Under the pieces are notes generated by a model. The model was not told the origin of the DNA. It saw only the letters and a list, made by a program, of their open reading frames with translations, and did not search any database. A program made the translations under genes and the position numbers. From contig NYTG01000067.1 of the NCBI GenBank assembly GCA_002683395.1, positions 1 to 5,483 on the forward strand: 5,483 nucleotides of DNA, read 5' to 3'. Positions 1 through 4,845 of this stretch are shown here, piece after piece. The stretch's first letter is position 1, and each line of letters begins with the position of its first letter. The stretch comes from Halieaceae bacterium. GTDB taxonomy: Bacteria > Pseudomonadota > Gammaproteobacteria > Pseudomonadales > Halieaceae.

Positions 1-672
1 GAGCAACGAGGCCGGGGGCGCTCCGATTACGATAATGATGTGACGCGTTATGCGTTGCTGCAGTACGTTGAAGATATGCGAACCCTGCTTGACGCATTAC
101 AGGTCGAGAGGGTCTTCGTGATTGGCACCTCAATGGGCGGGTTGATGACGTTTGCGCTTAATGCGCTTTATCCCGGCTCCATTGTGCGAGCAGTGATTAA
201 CGATATTGGTCCGGAAATCGCTCAGGCGGGACTAGAGAGGATCAAGTCTTATTTGGGTGTTGCGGGTCCTTTTGATGACTGGGACGAGGCCACGCAGTAT
301 CTTTCGTCTATCACCGCCGAGATTTTTCCTACTTGGACAGCAGAGCAGTGGTCTGATTTTGCGCGGCAGTGCTACGCAGAACGCGAGGGGTTGGTGGTGC
401 TTGATTACGACCCGCGTATTGCAGAACCCCTTGCAGGGGAGAGTGGCGACACCGAAGCGGACACCCTATGGTCGCTATTTGAGGCAATGACCTCATTGCC
501 TACGCTGCTTGTTCGCGGCGAATTGACCGATCTGCTCACGCAAGAATGTGTTGAGAGGATGCGACAGTTGCATGACCAGCTCGAAGTGCTCTCGGTGGCA
601 GATGTAGGCCATGCGCCCATGCTCAACGAGCCCGGCGTCGCAGAGGCAATCCGACGCTTTTTGATCGATTAG
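1..672 (+). CDS. Alpha/beta-fold hydrolase, 5'-truncated by the window edge
   Basis: This is a soluble alpha/beta hydrolase, probably cytoplasmic, with unknown substrate. The reading frame is open from base 1, and the visible 223 residues begin with RGRGRSDYD (residues 3-11), an internal motif of this family. The gene therefore starts outside the window, and the GTG at base 40 is not a real start. The nucleophile elbow GTSMGG puts the catalytic serine at residue 44 (base 130). The acid is probably Asp177 in RGELTDLL (base 529) and the histidine is His204 in VGHAPMLNEP (base 610), so the Ser-Asp-His triad is complete. The helical cap between them contains NDIGPEI and LDYDPRIAEPL, typical of a generic branch often annotated as enol-lactonase-like or RsbQ-like. 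The oxyanion HG motif must lie upstream and cannot be checked. The gene converges on the minus-strand operon, with 29 bp between the stops. The family assignment is secure; the specific activity is not. Confidence 0.93.
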   Translation, partial: EQRGRGRSDYDNDVTRYALLQYVEDMRTLLDALQVERVFVIGTSMGGLMTFALNALYPGSIVRAVINDIGPEIAQAGLERIKSYLGVAGPFDDWDEATQYLSSITAEIFPTWTAEQWSDFARQCYAEREGLVVLDYDPRIAEPLAGESGDTEADTLWSLFEAMTSLPTLLVRGELTDLLTQECVERMRQLHDQLEVLSVADVGHAPMLNEPGVAEAIRRFLID

Positions 673-683
673 GCGCGTCGCTG

Positions 684-716
684 TGGGGCGTCCACCCGCC
701 GTCAGTGCCCCATTTT
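684..716 (+). terminator. Possible weak terminator after the hydrolase gene
   Basis: TGGGGC at 684-689 can pair with GCCCCA at 707-712, with a 17-nt loop, and TTTT follows at 713-716. This sits just after the hydrolase stop and overlaps the last codons of the convergent DUF1993 gene. The loop is long and the T-run is short, so it would be a weak terminator. It is an inference from pairing only. Confidence 0.3.
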
Positions 717-1223
717 CATGTTGCCCAGATAATCCCGCTTACCCAGGGGTGTGCCAAGTTGGCGCAGAATCGCGTAGGTCGTGGTCGTGTGGAAATAAAA
801 ATTGGGCTTCGAGAAACTCTCGAGAAAGTTATCCGTGGTGAACGGGATCTCCGTTTCCCCCAGGCGAAAAATCATATTCTGACCCGACAAAGCGGCCATA
901 GACTCCTCAGTCTCTTGATTCATTGTGCTGAGTGCTTCATCGATCAGATCACAGAGGCCCGAATAGTCGATGCCCGGCTTGCTGGGTGGTGGAGTGAATA
1001 CGCCTAGGCGCATGCCTTCAATCGCGCCGTGAGAGTGGTGCCACGCGGAGATCACCTGAAAGCTAAGCGGCAGCATTGTCTCGTGAAGCCGGTAGTCGAC
1101 CATGTCAGACAGATCCAGACCATTGCTCTCAGCATGCTGCCGGCCTGCCATGAGAACCTGAGCAGTGCTCTCAAGAATTTGCTGATAGCAGCCTACACTG
1201 GTGTCATAAAACGTTTGTTGCAC
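702..1223 (-). CDS. DUF1993 family protein
   Basis: This is a 173-residue conserved protein of the DUF1993 family, whose members are predicted to be helical bundles related to the DinB/YfiT fold. No reaction is established. What marks the family is an N-terminal helix with YQQILESTAQVL, then RLHETMLPLSFQV (residues 45-57), and a C-terminal signature FYFHTTTTYAILRQLG (142-157) followed by GKRDYLG (161-167). It has no signal peptide or membrane segment and is probably cytoplasmic. The GTG start at 1223 is supported by a strong AAGGAG six bases upstream (1230-1235) and by the normal family N-terminus. It is the last gene of the operon, 18 nt after the pterin dehydratase gene. It has the best ribosome-binding site in the operon, so it may be translated independently of its upstream neighbours. 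Histidines at 47, 62, 63, 65 and 145 are possible metal ligands by analogy with DinB-like proteins, but that is a guess. Confidence 0.88.
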   Translation of the reverse strand: MQQTFYDTSVGCYQQILESTAQVLMAGRQHAESNGLDLSDMVDYRLHETMLPLSFQVISAWHHSHGAIEGMRLGVFTPPPSKPGIDYSGLCDLIDEALSTMNQETEESMAALSGQNMIFRLGETEIPFTTDNFLESFSKPNFYFHTTTTYAILRQLGTPLGKRDYLGNMKMGH

Positions 1224-1229
1224 GGAGTT

Positions 1230-1235
1230 CTCCTT
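1230..1235 (-). promoter_or_regulatory. Ribosome-binding site of the DUF1993 gene
   Basis: On the minus strand the sequence reads AAGGAG, then six bases, then GTG. This is the strongest SD match in the operon and fixes the non-ATG start at 1223. It lies in the 18-nt gap after the pterin dehydratase stop codon. Confidence 0.8.
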
Positions 1236-1241
1236 CGTTTT

Positions 1242-1568
1242 TTAAGGTGTAAAGATCGGGGTGGCAGGCAAGTTGGTATGCGCTACCTTGGCAAGATATT
1301 CATCGATACTGTGTGCTAGGCGAAAATCCCGCTCGGTCACTCCGGCAGCATCATGGGAAGAAAGGCGCAGCTGCACGGTTCCATATACGTTGTACCAGTT
1401 GGGGTGATGGTCCTGTTGTTCCGCGCACTGCGCGACGTGGGACATAAACTGCCAAGCGGTCACAAAATCGGAAAACTGAATATCCCTTGCCAGCCAATGG
1501 TTTTCTAACCGCCAATCGGGGTGTTGACCAAGTTGATCGGTAATCTGATCCGGTGGTAGGGCATTCAT
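1242..1568 (-). CDS. phhB: Pterin-4a-carbinolamine dehydratase (PCD/DCoH family)
   Basis: This 108-residue cytoplasmic enzyme should dehydrate 4a-hydroxytetrahydropterin to quinonoid dihydropterin, recycling the cofactor of aromatic amino acid hydroxylases; some family members instead act in molybdopterin or other pterin metabolism. The active-site signature is complete: Glu50, three residues, His54-His55-Pro56, then Tyr62, His72 and Asp81, with the family spacing at every step. Length is normal for the family. The ATG at 1568 lies two bases after the trmA stop (TAA-CT-ATG), and an AAGG lies within the last trmA codons eight bases upstream of it, so translation is probably coupled to trmA. 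No phenylalanine hydroxylase gene (phhA) is in the window, so the link to phenylalanine catabolism suggested by the symbol is not supported here. The enzyme family is clear; the pathway is not. Confidence 0.93.
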   Translation of the reverse strand: MNALPPDQITDQLGQHPDWRLENHWLARDIQFSDFVTAWQFMSHVAQCAEQQDHHPNWYNVYGTVQLRLSSHDAAGVTERDFRLAHSIDEYLAKVAHTNLPATPIFTP

Positions 1569-1570
1569 AG

Positions 1571-2665
1571 TTATCGCCTTGTCAGGATGACGCCCGACTC
1601 GAGATGAGGTGTGTAGGGAAACTGATCAAAAAAAGCCAGGCTTTGAATCGAATGAGTTTTCGAGAGTGTAGCGAGGTTCTGGCTGAGGGTCTCGGGGCTG
1701 CAACTAATATAGAGCACGCGCTGGAAGGTGCTGGCCAGCTTTAGGGTGGCTGCGTCGAGTCCCGCCCGCGGCGGATCGACCAGTAAGGTATCGAATTGGT
1801 AATCGTCGAGGGCCTGCTTCAGATGGGCAAGCCGCCTGAACGGCCTTTCTTTCGCCATGGCAGCGGTCATCTCTTCGGCCGACAGTCGCGCCAGTTCGAT
1901 ATTATCGACCCGATTGGTCTGGACGTTCCAGCGCGCCGCTTCCGTGGCGGGCTTGCTGAGTTCTGTGGCCAGAACCGAGCGAAATCGTTGTGACAGTGGG
2001 AGCGTAAAGTTGCCAATGCCGCAGTAAAGTTCAAGCAGGTCAGAGTCTGTCGGCTGACATTCTCGCAGCAGCCACTGCATCATCTGTTGATTGATATTGC
2101 CGTTGGGTTGGGTAAAGCACTGTTCCGGCTGGCGGTAGCGGTATTGCCGATTATCGACGTTAATCACTTCTTCAACCCAATCGGTGTCGAGTACTCTTTT
2201 TTGTTTTCGGCTTCGGCCGATGATCTTGCAGGAGAATTTCTCAGCCAGCAGCGACGCCGGTTGAAGCCAATCGTCCTCGAGCGGACGATGATAGATCAGC
2301 GTGATAAGCAATTCGTCGCTCAGGGTTGACAGAAACTCTACCTGAAACAGCTTACGCCTTAAGGCCGTCGAGCTTTTGAGCGCTGATCGCAAGGGCTCCA
2401 TGGTGTCAGTAATGCGAGAGCTCGCGATCGGAAACGCTTCGACGATCTGTGGATTGCGCGGCTCCCCGGGTGGGAACATCACGTAGTTGAGGTCGTCGCC
2501 CTCATGCCAAATCCTGAATTCTGCCCTGAGTCGATAGCCGCGGGGTGCCGAGTGATAGCAATCCGGCACCGGCGGCGAGAACGGCGCGAGTCTCGTCAGC
2601 GCCGTGTTCGCTTTTTCGGCAAACAGCGCCTCGCACAGCTCCGGTTTAAAGTTCAGGGGTTGCAC
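1571..2665 (-). CDS. trmA: tRNA (uracil-5-)-methyltransferase TrmA
   Basis: TrmA transfers a methyl group from S-adenosylmethionine to C5 of uridine 54 in the T-loop of tRNAs, giving ribothymidine. The 364-residue length nearly equals E. coli TrmA (366). Family landmarks appear in order: RAEFRIWHEGDDL (47-59), FTQPN (184-188), the SAM-binding loop LELYCGIGNF (211-220), DPPRAGLD (297-304), the nucleophile Cys322 in YISCSPETL, and the general-base Glu356 in HLESGVILT. There is no N-terminal TRAM domain or iron-sulfur cysteine cluster, which argues against RlmC/RlmD. The start is GTG at 2665, five bases after the tusE stop. I see no ATG, GTG or TTG nearby upstream in this frame, although the frame stays open into tusE. 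No clear SD site precedes it, so translation probably depends on coupling to tusE. It joins the thiolation genes upstream in a tRNA-modification operon. Confidence 0.97.
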   Translation of the reverse strand: MQPLNFKPELCEALFAEKANTALTRLAPFSPPVPDCYHSAPRGYRLRAEFRIWHEGDDLNYVMFPPGEPRNPQIVEAFPIASSRITDTMEPLRSALKSSTALRRKLFQVEFLSTLSDELLITLIYHRPLEDDWLQPASLLAEKFSCKIIGRSRKQKRVLDTDWVEEVINVDNRQYRYRQPEQCFTQPNGNINQQMMQWLLRECQPTDSDLLELYCGIGNFTLPLSQRFRSVLATELSKPATEAARWNVQTNRVDNIELARLSAEEMTAAMAKERPFRRLAHLKQALDDYQFDTLLVDPPRAGLDAATLKLASTFQRVLYISCSPETLSQNLATLSKTHSIQSLAFFDQFPYTPHLESGVILTRR

Positions 2666-2670
2666 TGAAT

Positions 2671-3000
2671 TTAGAGACAGTTCTTGGGCTTCGGCAGCCC
2701 AGCGATGCGGCTTCCTACCCGGGCAGGAGAGCCCGGAAACAGGCCCATTAAGTACAGGCTGTTACCCTTATCAGGACCAAGGTGTTGCCGAACGAAATTC
2801 ACCAGGGCTCGATTGGCAGGTGAATCGCCGTAAGTGGTGTAAAACTCACGGAGAAGCGCAATGATTTCCCAGTGAGGCGCCTCGAGCTCAATACCTTCCC
2901 GTTTTGCAAACATAAGCGCGACCTCGTCAGCCCAAGGCTCTCCGGCTCGCAGAAACCCGTTGTCATCGCACAGGGAAGTCAGTGCATCGTCAGTCAACAT
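2671..3000 (-). CDS. tusE: TusE sulfur-relay protein (DsrC/TusE family)
   Basis: TusE accepts persulfide sulfur from the TusBCD complex and passes it to the tRNA 2-thiouridylase MnmA for s2U34 formation on Glu, Gln and Lys tRNAs. The family pattern is clear: DNGFL near the N-terminus, then PHWEIIALLREFY, the KGNSLYLMGLFP segment, and a C-terminal arm IAGLPKPKNCL with the persulfide-carrying cysteine as the second-to-last residue. The arm lacks the second cysteine found about ten residues earlier in sulfite-reductase-partner DsrC, so this is the TusE type. An ATG at 3051 would add 17 residues and overlap tusB by 49 nt. The ATG at 3000 gives 109 residues, the same as E. coli TusE, aligns without gaps at the N-terminus and leaves a 2-nt gap after tusB. 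I chose 3000; only a weak GGCGG precedes it, so coupling to tusB is likely. Confidence 0.93.
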   Translation of the reverse strand: MLTDDALTSLCDDNGFLRAGEPWADEVALMFAKREGIELEAPHWEIIALLREFYTTYGDSPANRALVNFVRQHLGPDKGNSLYLMGLFPGSPARVGSRIAGLPKPKNCL

Positions 3001-3002
3001 GT

Positions 3003-3260
3003 CTACCGCCACGTCATGCTGTGGGAATAACGGCTGGTCAGCTCTACCCATTTCGCTACGTCGATGCGCGGAAGATTTTCGTCATCGGGGGTGGTTAACG
3101 CGGCAGTATCCAGCGCAAAGGCAGGGCATGGCAGCGATGAAAGCGTGTTTGAATCGATTGTAATCGTCGCGGGTTCCATCACGATCACCGTGTCGGCACT
3201 GGTCAGCAAGGCGGCGCACTCTGGAAGCTGTTCCATGCCGTAAAGCATATGGAGCACCAT
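3003..3260 (-). CDS. tusB: TusB sulfur-relay subunit (DsrH/TusB family)
   Basis: TusB is the smallest subunit of the cytoplasmic TusBCD complex that relays sulfur from TusA to TusE. The 85-residue protein has the family N-terminus VLHMLYGMEQLPECAALL, comparable with the LHTL start of E. coli TusB, a beta-strand DTVIVMEPA, and a typical C-terminus WVELTSRYSHSMTW. It is about ten residues shorter than the E. coli protein (95). The TAA of tusC overlaps the ATG by one base (TAATG), so translation is probably coupled, and no strong SD site is visible. The sequence is divergent, as is usual for TusB. Position between tusC and tusE makes the call firm. Confidence 0.88.
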   Translation of the reverse strand: MVLHMLYGMEQLPECAALLTSADTVIVMEPATITIDSNTLSSLPCPAFALDTAALTTPDDENLPRIDVAKWVELTSRYSHSMTWR

Positions 3261-3625
3261 TAGTAATTCACCACGATATCTGCGTCAGAGGCCGCGGCAG
3301 ACCATTCTTCACCTGTCATTGGCAATATCGTCAGGTCTTCCCGCAGCGGTTTGCTGCCCGGCGGCAGGTTCAGCGTGTGAACCTGTTCAATTTCATAGTA
3401 GGGCAGAGAGCCGAGCAGGCGAAACAAATCGCCATTGGTCTGTGGCTTGTTGCTCAGAAGCGCGAGTCCTTTCCCGCAAAAGACCAGCGTAACGCTCTGA
3501 CCAAAGGCCCCTGCGGCGAGCGCGAGATCGACTCCGGCCCTGAGGGCAGTCCCAGCCGGATCATCGCCCCCTGATAGCGTCACGAGCCATTTTCTGCTGT
3601 TGGATGCAGGGGTGGCGTCAGACAA
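3260..3625 (-). CDS. tusC: TusC sulfur-relay subunit (DsrF/TusC family), likely TTG start
   Basis: TusC is the DsrE-fold structural partner in TusBCD. The family pattern is visible from KWLVTLSGGDDPAGTALRAG through FRLLGSLPYYEIEQV to the final ADIVVNY, matching E. coli TusC segments such as FKLLGLYDIEQ and the YDVILRF end. The frame is open upstream to 3766, but residues before about 3625 are the out-of-frame shadow of tusD and resemble no Tus protein. No in-frame ATG exists at the junction. The TTG at 3625 gives 121 residues (E. coli has 119), starting MSDATPASNSRKW, and overlaps the end of tusD by 8 nt. A GTG at about 3588 would remove the first beta-strand and is less likely. No clear SD site is seen, so re-initiation from tusD is expected. 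Family assignment is confident; the exact start is moderately so. Confidence 0.85.
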   Translation of the reverse strand: MSDATPASNSRKWLVTLSGGDDPAGTALRAGVDLALAAGAFGQSVTLVFCGKGLALLSNKPQTNGDLFRLLGSLPYYEIEQVHTLNLPPGSKPLREDLTILPMTGEEWSAAASDADIVVNY

Positions 3626-3941
3626 AGGAAACGACCCGGTCTGACCGCACCGCGGCCTCGACCAATGCGCCCAGACCGCCGATGGCGAAGGGCTCAAGCG
3701 TCTCCACTTTGTGCTCCTCCACCGCCTGGCTGCAAAGTAGTAGCTCGGCACCGGTTTCGTTCGCAACGCGCTGCCAGGTGCTGAGATTTTCGGTGTCAGT
3801 GGCTGTGATAACCCCTGCGCCCTGAAAGAAGCATTGACGAACGGTATGACCCTGCTCGATTGCCGCGGCCATAAACTCCCTCAATACGGCCAATCGATGG
3901 CTGTCTTCAGGACGGGTGCGAACGATCAGTGAGAATTGCAT
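3618..3941 (-). CDS. tusD: TusD sulfur-relay subunit (DsrE/TusD family), short form
   Basis: TusD is the catalytic subunit of TusBCD, whose cysteine takes sulfur from TusA as a persulfide. The 107-residue protein starts MQFSLIVRTRPEDS, continues with GHTVRQCFFQGAGV (31-44), and ends with GLGALVEAAVRSDRVVSF, all recognisable against E. coli TusD. Cys70 in ELLLC aligns with the catalytic Cys78 of E. coli. The protein is 21 residues shorter than E. coli TusD (128). About 14 are missing between the cysteine and GLGAL and about 8 in the loop after GAGV. The usual AAALRRG stretch after the cysteine is replaced by SQAVEEHKV. It heads the operon; its ATG lies only nine bases after the T-tract of the yccA terminator, and no SD site is visible. 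Confidence 0.87.
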   Translation of the reverse strand: MQFSLIVRTRPEDSHRLAVLREFMAAAIEQGHTVRQCFFQGAGVITATDTENLSTWQRVANETGAELLLCSQAVEEHKVETLEPFAIGGLGALVEAAVRSDRVVSFV

Positions 3942-3950
3942 GGTCGGAAT

Positions 3951-3980
3951 AAAAAAAACCCCGGCGCGGCCGGGGCTTTT
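3951..3980 (-). terminator. Rho-independent terminator of yccA
   Basis: On the minus strand a perfect seven-base stem (GCCGGGG 3969-3975 with CCCCGGC 3959-3965 on the plus strand) closes a three-base loop and is followed by eight T residues (3958-3951). AAAA precedes the stem and could pair with part of the T-run. It lies just after the yccA stop and immediately before tusD. On the plus strand the T-run is only four and there is no gene to end, so the minus-strand direction is the functional one. Confidence 0.93.
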
Positions 3981-3998
3981 AATGCGTTCTTATTCTTC

Positions 3999-4682
3999 TC
4001 AGTCATCACCACCGGTGAAAACGGCGATAAGGTGAAGGAGGTGAATGAAGAGGTTAAAGATATTCAGGTAAAGGCCTACGGTGGCGCGAATATAGTTCGT
4101 CTCTCCGCCATGAATGATTCGGCTGGTATCAAACAGAATCAGTCCTGCCATGATCATCACGACTACCGCTGAGAGCGTTAGCGACAATGCCGGTATGGCA
4201 AGAAAAATATTGGCGATCATGGCGACTACGGCCACGATCAAACCGGTCATGAGGAACCCGCCCATGTAGGAGAAGTCTTTCTTGGTGTTCAAGGCGTACG
4301 CCGACAGCGAGAAGAACACGAGCGCGGTGCCCGCCAGTGCCTGCAGGACCATAGTGGGTCCGTTTTCCATCGCGAGATAAAACGACAGCATTGGGCCAAT
4401 CGATGCGCCCCAGACGCCGGTGAAGGCAAAAATAGCCGGAAGCCCTTTTGCAGAGTCCGCCATCTTATGAACGACGAACAGCAAGACGAATCCGACGATC
4501 ATCAAAACCAAGGCCAGCGATTGCGGCAGGTTGATGGCAACAGCGAACGTAGCAGTCAGCGCGCTGAATGCCAGCGTAAGCCCCAGTAGCCAATATGTGT
4601 TGCTCAGTACCTTATTGGTGCTGGCAATACTGGCCGTAGGGTCTAGCGTCGCTGCAGTTGAAAATACCGGTTTGTCGCTCAT
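3999..4682 (-). CDS. yccA: YccA-type Bax inhibitor-1 family inner-membrane protein
   Basis: This 227-residue protein of the Bax inhibitor-1/UPF0005 family has about seven hydrophobic helices (roughly residues 29-50, 54-73, 82-103, 111-131, 138-160, 165-186 and 200-223). Segments shared with E. coli YccA (219 residues) include TNKVLSNTYWLLGLTLAFSA, GTALVFFSLSAY, and FDTSRIIHGGETNYIRATV (184-202). E. coli YccA is a substrate and modulator of the membrane protease FtsH, so a role in membrane-protein quality control is likely; other family members are proton-sensitive calcium leak channels. Asp185 is kept, but Asn207 appears where leak-channel members carry the second aspartate. The ATG at 4682 has an AAGGGA nine bases upstream, and a sigma-70-like promoter precedes it. 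A strong terminator follows, so it may be a single-gene unit. It lies directly upstream of the tus genes. Confidence 0.95.
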   Translation of the reverse strand: MSDKPVFSTAATLDPTASIASTNKVLSNTYWLLGLTLAFSALTATFAVAINLPQSLALVLMIVGFVLLFVVHKMADSAKGLPAIFAFTGVWGASIGPMLSFYLAMENGPTMVLQALAGTALVFFSLSAYALNTKKDFSYMGGFLMTGLIVAVVAMIANIFLAIPALSLTLSAVVVMIMAGLILFDTSRIIHGGETNYIRATVGLYLNIFNLFIHLLHLIAVFTGGDD

Positions 4683-4720
4683 AGTGGATCGTCCCTTGAG
4701 TTCAAAGCTATCGTGCTTGA

Positions 4721-4749
4721 ATGATAGAGCCAGATGGTTGCAAATCCAA
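4721..4749 (-). promoter_or_regulatory. Putative sigma-70 promoter of yccA
   Basis: On the minus strand TTGGAT (4749-4744) is followed by a 17-base spacer and TATCAT (4726-4721). The -10 box matches the consensus at five of six positions and the -35 at three of six. Transcription would begin near 4714, giving a leader of about 32 nt that contains the AAGGGA SD site at 4692-4697. The prediction rests on pattern and position only. Confidence 0.5.
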
Positions 4750-4787
4750 GTACATCATTACGTCGACAATGCGTCAGATATCGCGGC

Positions 4788-4814
4788 GCACCAGCAGTGG
4801 AGGGTCGCTGGCGC
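4788..4814. other. Inverted repeat between the SIMPL gene and yccA
   Basis: GCACCAGC (4788-4795) and GCTGGCGC (4807-4814) can form an eight-base stem with one G-U wobble (on the minus-strand transcript) and an 11-base loop, 32 bases after the SIMPL stop codon. No T-run follows in either direction, so it is not a canonical intrinsic terminator. It could stabilise the 3' end of the SIMPL mRNA or be chance. Confidence 0.3.
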
Positions 4815-4845
4815 TGACTGACACAGTGCCCTGGCAGGTCGATCA

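Noticed and set aside
40..42. GTG as the start of the hydrolase gene
   Set aside because: The 13 codons upstream encode the family motif RGRGRSDYD in the same frame, so the gene is cut by the left edge.
705..1319. Two plus-strand open frames of about 100 codons opposite the DUF1993 and PCD genes
   Set aside because: They are antisense to two well-supported families, have no SD support I can see, and resemble no protein family.
2671..3000. DsrC of dissimilatory sulfur metabolism instead of TusE
   Set aside because: The C-terminal arm has only the second-to-last cysteine, and tusDCB plus trmA next door indicate the tRNA thiolation role.
4080..4095. TATATT-like -10 box inside the yccA 3' region as a tus promoter
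   Set aside because: The -10 resembles the consensus, but no acceptable -35 lies at a 16-18 base spacing, and a transcript from it would still have to pass the terminator.
3936..4172. Plus-strand open frame of 78 codons over the terminator and the 3' end of yccA
   Set aside because: It runs through the terminator hairpin and antisense to yccA, with a poly-lysine-like segment derived from the A-tract.
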